In this document: positions 1 through 4,495 of the stretch, in pieces
Numbering within the stretch: position 1 is the first letter of the stretch
Layout: every line of letters starts with the position of its first letter
Assembly: GCA_910578215.1 (NCBI GenBank)
Contig: CAJTPH010000071.1
Span: forward strand, 1 to 6,461
Length of the DNA stretch: 6,461 nucleotides
Direction of reading: 5' to 3'
From: an uncultured Acetatifactor sp.
Lineage (GTDB): Bacteria; Bacillota; Clostridia; Lachnospirales; Lachnospiraceae
Notes under the pieces: generated by a model
Told to the model about the DNA's origin: nothing
Databases searched by the model: none
Seen by the model: only the letters and a program-made list of their open reading frames with translations
Program-made: the position numbers and the translations under genes

Positions 1-1
1 A

Positions 2-52
2 GAGGCTGATGATGTCAGGCAGGCCGAAACAGCCAAAGTACGCAAGGAATAA
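2..52 (+). CDS. C-terminal tail of an upstream gene (partial)
   Basis: The window opens in a reading frame that gives EADDVRQAETAKVRKE and then TAA at 50-52. Sixteen charged, helix-like residues fit the C-terminus of a protein whose body lies before the window. No function can be named from so little. The alternative is that this frame is open by chance, since 16 codons is short. The gap of about 200 bases to the next gene and the possible stem-loop at 86-138 agree with a gene ending here. Confidence 0.35.
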   Translation, partial: EADDVRQAETAKVRKE

Positions 53-60
53 AAATATCC

Positions 61-88
61 TTGTTATCGGTGATAGCGTTATTATAGG
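61..88 (+). promoter_or_regulatory. possible promoter for the symE-parAB operon
   Basis: TTGTTA (61-66) and TATAGG (83-88) are 16 bases apart, a weak sigma-A-like pair. It would start a transcript with a leader of about 160 bases before the SymE-like gene. No better -35/-10 pair was seen between 53 and 255. This is inference from a poor consensus match, and transcription could instead read in from upstream. Confidence 0.25.
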
Positions 89-138
89 ACTAAGCTGAAC
101 GGCTGACAGAAATCAGGGAGCCGCACAGGTTTAGTCCT
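86..138 (+). other. stem-loop in the upstream leader, possibly a weak terminator
   Basis: AGGACTAA (86-93) pairs exactly with TTAGTCCT (131-138) and encloses a second hairpin: CGG/CCG (100-102 with 121-123) plus CTGA/TCAG (103-106 with 113-116). The closing arm runs into four T residues, so it could be a weak terminator for the gene ending at 52 or a structured part of the SymE leader. The long loop and short T-run make a strong terminator unlikely. Confidence 0.4.
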
Positions 139-148
139 TTTAGTAACT

Positions 149-181
149 GGCGGGGGAAACAACGGCGCCGGGTTCTCCGCC
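149..181 (+). other. GC-rich leader hairpin with palindromic loop
   Basis: GGCGGGGGA (149-157) pairs with TTCTCCGCC (173-181) over nine positions including G-T wobbles. The loop holds the self-complementary CGGCGCCG (163-170). The same nine bases CGGCGCCGG recur inside the SymE-like gene at 317-325, so a loop to coding-region contact is possible. Function is unknown; it is reported as visible structure in a 200-base stretch without a gene. Confidence 0.4.
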
Positions 182-200
182 CACATCATCATCCGGGCAT

Positions 201-246
201 CTTCCTTTGCCCAAGGGAAGAGCCTGGTATCTATCAAATCAGGAGG
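201..246 (+). promoter_or_regulatory. repeated leader element (copy 1) overlapping the SymE ribosome binding site
   Basis: Two hairpins sit back to back. The first is CTTCCTTT (201-208) with AAGGGAAG (213-220). The second is CCTGGT (223-228) with ATCAGG (238-243). The ATCAGG arm overlaps the Shine-Dalgarno AGGAGG (241-246), nine bases before the ATG at 256, so folding would partly hide it. The segment 211-228 recurs at 4207-4224 with one mismatch and the same layout. A role in translation control or as a protein-binding site is inferred. Confidence 0.5.
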
Positions 247-255
247 AATTTCCAT

Positions 256-567
256 ATGGCAGATAAAAAGACAAGGAACATTAAAGTGTGCAGGCAGCCG
301 GGATATAATCGTAAGCCGGCGCCGGAAATTAAGCTTAGCGGGCAGTGGCTGAAAGAAATAGGGTTTGAAATCGGGTCGCTGATAAAGGTGCAGTGCGAGG
401 ACGGGAAGCTGGTCATCCTGTTGGATAAGGCCAGGGAGGAAGAGCTGGAAGCGGAGAGGGCTTTCATGGAGGCGGAGACAAGGAAGCTGAAAATGCGCTT
501 TGAGGCGGAGAAAGAGGATATCCGCGCAAGGTTTGTGGCAGAGCGGCGAGCACAGTATGGAGCATAA
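256..567 (+). CDS. SymE-family protein with charged helical tail
   Basis: The product has 103 residues. Residues 7-55 match the SymE family pattern: R7 and following, then P23-E-I-K-L-S-G-Q-W-L-K-E-I-G-F-E-I-G40, a V45 strand and a GKLVIL strand (50-55). E. coli SymE is an SOS-induced protein of AbrB-like fold, described both as an RNA-cleaving toxin held down by the antisense RNA SymR and, later, as a DNA-binding, nucleoid-condensing protein. Residues 57-103 are almost entirely charged and helix-forming, probably a coiled coil, which makes up nearly half of the protein. The start has AGGAGG nine bases upstream. The gene ends 16 bases before parA, so it is probably the first gene of the partition operon. 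I see no convincing antisense promoter. Toxin, autorepressor or accessory partition protein are all possible roles; family membership is much surer than function. Confidence 0.8.
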   Translation: MADKKTRNIKVCRQPGYNRKPAPEIKLSGQWLKEIGFEIGSLIKVQCEDGKLVILLDKAREEELEAERAFMEAETRKLKMRFEAEKEDIRARFVAERRAQYGA

Positions 568-583
568 TAGAGGAGAAGAAAAT

Positions 584-1369
584 ATGGGAAAGATCATAAT
601 ATTAGGTTCGGAGAAGGGCGGCGTGGCGAAGACCACATCAACGTTCAATCTCGCATATGCACTGGCAAAGGAAGGGAAGAAGGTTCTGGCTGTTGATTTT
701 GACAGCCAGGCGAACCTCTCCACCTGCTTCGGGATTGAGGACACGGCGGCAGTGCCGGTGACAATCGGGCATCTAATGATGCACAGGATTGAGGACGAAG
801 AACTTCCCGATGCATCGGAGTATATCCAGAGCAGGAACGGCGTGGATTTTATCCCCTCATCCATCATGCTGTCCGTGGTGGAAGCAAAGCTGAGGCTGGA
901 AATGGGGGCGGAGCGGATGCTGTCCGGGATTCTGGAGCCTTTGAAGGAAAGATATGATTACATACTGGTGGATACCTGCCCTTCGCTGGGGAGCCTGACC
1001 ATCAATGCGCTTTCGGCGGCTGACGGAGTAATCATCACTGTCAATCCCCAGCTCCTGGCGATGATGGGGCTGCAGGACTTCCTGAAAACGGTAGGCAAGA
1101 TCAGGAGCCGCATCAACCCCGCCCTGCAGGTGGAGGGCATCCTGCTGACCATGTGCGATGCGAGGACGAACCTCTGCAAGGTCATCACGGAGCAGGTGTC
1201 AGAGACATTCCAGGGGCAGATACGGATATTTGGGAGCAGGATACCGAGCACCGTCAAGGTGGGGGAGTCCGTCTATTACAGCAAGCCGCTTTTGGAGTAT
1301 GCGCCGGAGAGCGGGGCGTGTGCGGCATACCAGGACCTGGCGAAGGAGGTGATCGCGGATGAAGGCTAA
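584..1369 (+). CDS. parA: ParA-family partition ATPase
   Basis: The product has 261 residues and shows all ParA/MinD-type motifs. The deviant Walker A is KGGVAKTT (11-18) with signature lysine K11 and catalytic K16. The A' motif is DFDSQAN (38-44). Walker B is YILVDTCPSLG, with D130. The short N-terminus before Walker A, with no extra helix-turn-helix, fits the small type Ib or chromosomal Soj type rather than P1/F ParA. In this family ATP-bound dimers coat nucleoid DNA and are released by ParB at parS, moving the replicon apart before division. The ATG at 584 was chosen because AGGAG (571-575) lies eight bases upstream; an in-frame ATG at 557 has no good ribosome binding site. The gene overlaps parB by 11 bases, implying coupled translation. 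Confidence 0.93.
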   Translation: MGKIIILGSEKGGVAKTTSTFNLAYALAKEGKKVLAVDFDSQANLSTCFGIEDTAAVPVTIGHLMMHRIEDEELPDASEYIQSRNGVDFIPSSIMLSVVEAKLRLEMGAERMLSGILEPLKERYDYILVDTCPSLGSLTINALSAADGVIITVNPQLLAMMGLQDFLKTVGKIRSRINPALQVEGILLTMCDARTNLCKVITEQVSETFQGQIRIFGSRIPSTVKVGESVYYSKPLLEYAPESGACAAYQDLAKEVIADEG

Positions 1370-2315
1370 TGCACCGAAAAGGAAAGTGTTCAATGATGCA
1401 GTGGACATGCTGACAGGCGGGGAGCCTGCGGCAGCGGGGAAGGGAGTGCAGATGCTCCCGATGGAGAGCATAAAGCCGTTCCATAACCATCCGTTCCATC
1501 TGTACGAAGGGGAGCGGCTGGACGACATGGTGGAGAGCGTCCGGGAGCATGGCGTCCTGGTCCCGGCCATTGTCCGCACGGCTCCCGGGGGATATGAGAT
1601 GCTGGCAGGGCATAACCGTCTGAATGCGGCCAGGCTTGCGGGGCTCATGGAGATACCGGCCATTGTGAAAGCGGGTCTGCCGGATGCAGAGGCGTATGTG
1701 TATGTGATAGAGACCAACATGCTCCAGCGTTCTTTCAATGACCTGAGCGTATCGGAACGGATTGCGGTTCTGGCAGAGCGCTATGACAAGGTCTGCGGCA
1801 CGAAGAAGAGGGAGGAGATCCTGGAAGAGCTCCAGGCGCTTAATGGGGGCGGTGGACATGATGTCCACCAGCAGGCGAAGAGCCGGGAGATCATCGGGAA
1901 GGAGCTTGGGCTGACCGGGCGGCATATCGCAAGGTATGTCCGGTGCAGGGAGCTCATCCCGGAATTCAAGGACATGCTGGATGACGGGAGCCTGACGATG
2001 GTGTCGGCGGTGGAGCTGTCCTACCTGCCGGAGGAGGAGCAGGCGGCGGTGAAGAAGGTCATGGACCAGAACTGCATCAGATTAAAGGCAGATAAAGCGG
2101 GCGAGCTTCGGAAAGCGGCAGGGAGCCTGTCTGAGGAGGCGGCGCAGAAGATTCTGGGCGTTGACCGGCCCGTGAAGCCGGATGCGGAGAAGCCGGTGAG
2201 CGTGAAGCTGCCCGCAAAGCTGTACAGCAGGTATTTCTCTGATGTGGCGGCTAAGGACGTGCAGGGCATCCTGGAAGAGGCTCTGGAACTGTATTTTGAA
2301 AGGAAGGGGGCGTGA
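1359..2315 (+). CDS. parB: ParB-family partition protein
   Basis: The product has 318 residues. The N-terminal ParB/sulfiredoxin-like domain (about 25-125) carries the loop AGHNRLNAARLAG (A83 to about 95), matching the GxxRxxA CTP-binding motif of the family, and ETNMLQR (118-124), matching the ENxxR motif. A helix-turn-helix follows at about 175-200 (GKELGLTGRHIARYV), then a helical region and a C-terminal segment (about 275-318) resembling a dimerisation tail. In this family ParB binds parS as a CTP-dependent clamp and stimulates ParA. The ATG at 1359 has AAGGAGGT (1343-1350) nine bases upstream and overlaps parA. The linker at 161-172 is glycine/histidine-rich and its DNA forms a perfect 19-base palindrome (1851-1869). 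The next gene starts directly after the stop. Confidence 0.92.
   Translation: MKANAPKRKVFNDAVDMLTGGEPAAAGKGVQMLPMESIKPFHNHPFHLYEGERLDDMVESVREHGVLVPAIVRTAPGGYEMLAGHNRLNAARLAGLMEIPAIVKAGLPDAEAYVYVIETNMLQRSFNDLSVSERIAVLAERYDKVCGTKKREEILEELQALNGGGGHDVHQQAKSREIIGKELGLTGRHIARYVRCRELIPEFKDMLDDGSLTMVSAVELSYLPEEEQAAVKKVMDQNCIRLKADKAGELRKAAGSLSEEAAQKILGVDRPVKPDAEKPVSVKLPAKLYSRYFSDVAAKDVQGILEEALELYFERKGA
1851..1869. promoter_or_regulatory. perfect palindrome in parB, candidate parS or operator
   Basis: GGTGGACAT (1851-1859), one central G, and ATGTCCACC (1861-1869) form a perfect inverted repeat with nine-base arms. It lies in the codons for a glycine/histidine-rich linker between the two ParB domains, where protein constraint should be low. 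In Bacillus subtilis a parS lies inside the parB (spo0J) gene, so the placement has precedent. The sequence is not the chromosomal TGTTTCACGTGAAACA consensus. A partial copy, GTGGACATG, occurs at 1401-1409 near the parB start. Confidence 0.45.
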
Positions 2316-2597
2316 ATGGTGGAGGTCATTCAGTATTACAATGTGAGGTTCTACCTGCTGCTTAAGGATGAAAGGGAGCGCAGGTGGTTCTCCTTCCTGG
2401 AAGAGAGGATCATGGCCGGGGAGCGGATGGTGATGAAGGATATTTACGGATGGTGCGCCAGCCATGGGGTGCGGTACTGGACGAGGTTCTGCTACAGGCG
2501 GGACTTCCCGGTCACGGCTAACCTCTGGAATTTCTATTCCTACCTGAGGGGGAAGATTGACATGGGGCGCGCTGGAAGGGAGGCTGCGGATGTTTAG
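2316..2597 (+). CDS. small protein of unknown function (93 aa)
   Basis: I do not recognise this product. It has 93 residues rich in aromatic and basic amino acids (many W, Y, F, R), with no predicted membrane segment, signal peptide or cysteine cluster. It looks like a compact soluble helical protein; the middle (about 35-65, MVMKDIYGWCASHGVRYWTRF) could be nucleic-acid binding, but that is a guess from composition. The ATG follows the parB stop with no gap, and AAGGAAGGGGG just upstream inside parB serves as ribosome binding site, so it is translated with parB. Its stop overlaps the next gene. Position suggests a role linked to partition or plasmid maintenance. Confidence 0.75.
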   Translation: MVEVIQYYNVRFYLLLKDERERRWFSFLEERIMAGERMVMKDIYGWCASHGVRYWTRFCYRRDFPVTANLWNFYSYLRGKIDMGRAGREAADV

Positions 2598-2904
2598 CAC
2601 AGAGGAGCTGGCGGCCCTGGACCGTTCGTATTTTTCAGTCATCTGCGCGGATGCCTATGATGTGACCATCATGTCTAAGAATACCGGGCATGTCTGGTAC
2701 ATCCATAACCCGGAGTATCCGGAGCCAGGCAACTGCATCATATTCCACAAGCACCGGGCATCACACCCATACCACAGGCACGGCCGGGCGGGGAGCCTGC
2801 GGCAGGCGGTGAAGAGCATACAGGGGCATGACAGGTATCAGATTGAGGTGAGGGAGGGCGGCGGACGGAAAGAGGGAAGCAGGGAAAAGGAAGCGCCGCA
2901 TTGA
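2590..2904 (+). CDS. conserved small protein of clostridial mobile elements (104 aa)
   Basis: The start at 2590 has GGAAGGGAGG (2574-2583) six bases upstream and overlaps the previous stop by eight bases. Residues 1-20 (FSTEELAALDRSYFSVI) and a later histidine-rich stretch, IIFHKHRASHPYHRHGR followed by SLRQAVKSIQGHD, resemble small hypothetical proteins I recall from clostridial plasmids and integrative elements; the function is unknown. No membrane segment is visible. The C-terminal 15 or so residues are very charged and low in complexity. The histidine cluster could bind metal, though no enzyme family is evident. It is the last gene of the partition operon, 14 bases before a strong terminator. 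Confidence 0.78.
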   Translation: MFSTEELAALDRSYFSVICADAYDVTIMSKNTGHVWYIHNPEYPEPGNCIIFHKHRASHPYHRHGRAGSLRQAVKSIQGHDRYQIEVREGGGRKEGSREKEAPH

Positions 2905-2918
2905 GCGGCACACAGCAG

Positions 2919-2949
2919 GGCACAGGGATTCAATCTCCCTGTGCCTTTT
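2919..2949 (+). terminator. intrinsic terminator of the symE-parAB operon
   Basis: GGCACAGGGA (2919-2928) and TCCCTGTGCC (2936-2945) form a perfect 10-bp stem with a seven-base loop, followed by TTTT (2946-2949). It lies 14 bases after the last stop codon of the operon, the expected place. Confidence 0.88.
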
Positions 2950-3031
2950 AGAATTCTGTCCGATAAATTTTATAAGTTGGAGTTGTAAGATATAAACCTG
3001 TCTAATATGGCATAAATGTGGATTATAATTC

Positions 3032-3043
3032 AACTTATAAGTT
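3032..3043. promoter_or_regulatory. palindromic operator candidate before the XRE regulator gene
   Basis: AACTTATAAGTT is a perfect 12-bp palindrome ending four bases before the -35 box of the regulator gene. Nine of its bases, TTATAAGTT, recur at 2970-2978 in the same intergenic region. XRE regulators commonly bind such sites next to their own promoter, so autoregulation is a reasonable inference. Confidence 0.45.
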
Positions 3044-3047
3044 ATAC

Positions 3048-3076
3048 TTGACAAATAATCCAAATTATAGTATCTT
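3048..3076 (+). promoter_or_regulatory. promoter of the XRE regulator cassette
   Basis: A consensus TTGACA (3048-3053) is followed after 17 bases by TATCTT (3071-3076), within a very AT-rich stretch after the terminator at 2919-2949. A start near 3083 leaves a short leader with the ribosome binding site AAAGGTGG (3084-3091) before the ATG at 3099. The -10 match is only 4/6. A second -10-like TATAGT (3066-3071) is too close to this -35. Confidence 0.6.
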
Positions 3077-3098
3077 GATGGAGAAAGGTGGTACGAGC

Positions 3099-3881
3099 AT
3101 GGAGAAAATGGAATTCGATAAGAAAAGATGCATGTCTGCTATATATGCCATTGCCAAAGAAAAGGGCGTCAAGATAGGAGACTTGGAGAAAGAAGCCAAT
3201 GTGAGCACGGGGTATCTGTCCAAGCTGAATAAGGAAGAGAACACATCCTCGCCGAGCATTGAGCTGCTGCTGGCGGTTGCCAGGGTATTGGGCGTTACTA
3301 TTGATATGCTGATTTATTCGGAGTACGAAGGGCTGAGTTCTAATGAGAGGTACATGCTGAAATTCCTGGACAAACTTATAAATGACACGCTGTCAGGGGA
3401 ACTGCAGTGGGAGAAGGAGACCAAAAAGCAGCTGTTAAATGTAAATTGTGATTATATGGGAAATGAAGCGTATGCAGAGCATCCTCTATTTGAGGCATCA
3501 GAGACACTGGTGGGAGATGGACAGTACCGTCTGGATGCTTATTATTACAGCAGGTTCTTCCCGGAGGGGGATACGTTGATCGCGGGGGATGGGTTCCACG
3601 CGGTCCTTTCACCAGCTGATGCGGAGCTGTACATCATGAAGGTGGATAATGAAGAAGCAAACATGGAAATAGGATATGACCAGTTTGAGGTATATCTTGT
3701 CAACAGGGGAGGCGTAAAGCCTTTGGGCTGCAGTGATTTTGTATGCGGCGAGGTTTCAAGGCAGATACAGAACCTGTACAAGGTGATCGTTGATGCGGAT
3801 TCCAACCTTGGCATCAATGATGAAGTGAAGAGCATCATTGATCTATATATGAATGAAGATGAAGAACTGCCGTTCAATTAA
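3099..3881 (+). CDS. XRE-family (helix-turn-helix) transcriptional regulator
   Basis: The product has 260 residues. The N-terminal part (about 10-72) is a classic Cro/C1-type helix-turn-helix: basic helix 1, IGDLEKEANVSTGYLSKL (26-43) as the turn and recognition helix, then SIELLLAVARVLGVTIDMLI. The remaining 190 residues are acidic and unrecognised, and may form a sensing or oligomerisation domain. No LexA/CI-type autoproteolysis motif was noticed. The ATG at 3099 was chosen because AAAGGTGG lies seven bases upstream and the promoter is just before it; ATGs at 3018 and 3078 would fall before or at the inferred transcript start. The gene is clearly AT-richer than its neighbours, has its own promoter and lies between two terminators, like an independently acquired cassette. 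It could be the element's repressor or a lysogenic-conversion regulator. Confidence 0.82.
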   Translation: MEKMEFDKKRCMSAIYAIAKEKGVKIGDLEKEANVSTGYLSKLNKEENTSSPSIELLLAVARVLGVTIDMLIYSEYEGLSSNERYMLKFLDKLINDTLSGELQWEKETKKQLLNVNCDYMGNEAYAEHPLFEASETLVGDGQYRLDAYYYSRFFPEGDTLIAGDGFHAVLSPADAELYIMKVDNEEANMEIGYDQFEVYLVNRGGVKPLGCSDFVCGEVSRQIQNLYKVIVDADSNLGINDEVKSIIDLYMNEDEELPFN

Positions 3882-3897
3882 GGAAAGGGGGTACAGT

Positions 3898-4083
3898 ATG
3901 TGGCACATACCGATCTATAACCGGAAACTACCGAAGAAGCAGAGGGTCTTTGACGTGGAAGCTGACGAGAAGGGCGTGATCCACAGGTATTTCACCCAGA
4001 ACATAAAGGGGAGCGCCTTTGTGGATTCAGAGGACGTACAGAAGCAGATAAATGAGTTTTTGGAAAAGAATGCAGTAGGGTAA
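3898..4083 (+). CDS. small protein of unknown function (61 aa)
   Basis: I do not recognise this product: 61 residues, soluble, with basic N-terminal (RKLPKKQR) and acidic later segments and a probable C-terminal amphipathic helix (DVQKQINEFLEKN). AAAGGGGG lies about six bases before the ATG at 3898. An in-frame ATG at 3853 would overlap the regulator gene and lacks a better site. The gene follows the XRE regulator stop by 16 bases and precedes the terminator, so the two form one small operon; the product could be a partner or antagonist of the regulator, which is inference only. Confidence 0.68.
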   Translation: MWHIPIYNRKLPKKQRVFDVEADEKGVIHRYFTQNIKGSAFVDSEDVQKQINEFLEKNAVG

Positions 4084-4134
4084 GAGCTACCGAGCAACCG
4101 GATCCGATATACTGAGTTACCGACCGCCGGAGCC
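4084..4134 (+). repeat. two imperfect direct repeats before the terminator
   Basis: GAGCTACCGA (4084-4093) and GAGTTACCGA (4114-4123) are exactly 30 bases apart. Each is followed by a related CCGGAtCC or CCGGAgCC segment (4098-4105 and 4127-4134). The second copy supplies the left arm of the terminator stem, so the first copy could compete weakly for the right arm. They begin directly after the stop of the 61-residue gene. Confidence 0.5.
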
Positions 4135-4202
4135 ATGATCCTGACAGCAGAGAGAGTATTTTTGTACTCTCCCTGTTTCAGGGTATGGCTCCGGCTTTTT
4201 TT
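4126..4202 (+). terminator. large composite intrinsic terminator
   Basis: Three stacked stems are visible. The outer is GCCGGAGCCAT (4126-4136) with ATGGCTCCGGC (4185-4195), 11 perfect pairs. The middle is ATCCTGA (4138-4144) with TCAGGGT (4178-4184), with one wobble. The inner is CAG plus GAGAGTA (4148-4158) with TACTCTC plus CTG (4165-4175), around a TTTTTG loop. Seven T residues follow (4196-4202). This should be a very efficient terminator for the XRE cassette. Its length is unusual, and it may also act as an attenuator in front of the unit 3 leader. Confidence 0.85.
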
Positions 4203-4206
4203 GTTT

Positions 4207-4263
4207 CCAAGGAAAGAGCCTGGTTACGGATCAGGGCGGATATCGGATGATGTCCGTCCTGAT
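4207..4263 (+). promoter_or_regulatory. repeated leader element (copy 2) with competing hairpins
   Basis: CCAAGGAAAGAGCCTGGT (4207-4224) matches 211-228 at 17 of 18 positions. As in copy 1, a hairpin ends at this segment (TTTCC/GGAAA, 4204-4208 with 4211-4215) and CCTGGT (4219-4224) can pair with ATCAGG (4230-4235). Here ATCAGG is also the start of a 15-bp hairpin, ATCAGGGCGGATATC (4230-4244) with GATGTCCGTCCTGAT (4249-4263), which contains two wobbles. The two pairings exclude each other. Candidate regulatory RNA or operator; no known family was identified with certainty. Confidence 0.5.
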
Positions 4264-4453
4264 GGGTATCCAGGGAGGTACCCGGGATAAAAAATTCATA
4301 CCGGCCGCATGTGCGCAGTGGGGCGGGATACGACATACCGGGCTTCTTGCAGCCGCGATAAAGGCGGCTGTGGGAAGCCGGATGCAGGCATCCCTGCTTT
4401 CCTGCGCTCTTTTTGTGCTGTGCTGCGGATGCCATGGCCTGGATCATGGGCCT
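4264..4453 (+). other. structured noncoding part of the unit 3 leader
   Basis: No credible gene is seen here. A small hairpin (TATCC/GGATA plus GGG/CCC, 4267-4289) is followed by a very strong one: 16 continuous pairs (4341-4356 with 4364-4379) including three wobbles, around loop GATAAAG, plus two more pairs after a bulge (4338-4339 with 4380-4381). Short pairings such as GGATG/CATCC (4380-4393) precede a TTTTT run at 4410-4414 and could be a poor terminator or attenuator. No convincing promoter was seen. A reading frame from 4247 stays open into the sigma-like gene, but the predicted residues do not look like a conserved domain. Confidence 0.45.
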
Positions 4454-4495
4454 GTCCTGCCTTTGCTGCCTCTTGGCCGGGGAAGGAGGCAGGAC
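4454..4495 (+). promoter_or_regulatory. hairpin burying the ribosome binding site of the sigma-like gene
   Basis: GTCCTGCCT (4454-4462) is exactly complementary to AGGCAGGAC (4487-4495), with two more T-G pairs inward. The second arm contains most of the Shine-Dalgarno sequence and ends at the base before the ATG (4496). A second, alternative pairing, CTGCCTCTT (4466-4474) with AGGAGGCAG (4484-4492), also covers it. Translation should need melting, a trans factor or a coupled ribosome. Confidence 0.55.

Noticed and set aside
230..340. SymR-like antisense RNA opposite the SymE start
   Set aside because: No convincing - strand promoter was found; the best -10-like sequence near 305-310 has no acceptable -35.
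500..583. Upstream starts for parA at 500 or 557
   Set aside because: The start at 500 overlaps SymE deeply and that at 557 lacks a good ribosome binding site; 584 has AGGAG at ideal spacing and places Walker A at the usual distance from the N-terminus.
82..867. Long open frame on the - strand opposite SymE and parA
   Set aside because: It lies over two well-supported + strand genes, its product is proline/serine-rich without any domain, and no ribosome binding site or promoter is evident.
1254..1925. Long - strand frame opposite parB
   Set aside because: It is a shadow produced by GC-rich codons of parB; the composition is arginine/proline/histidine-rich and no family resemblance is visible.
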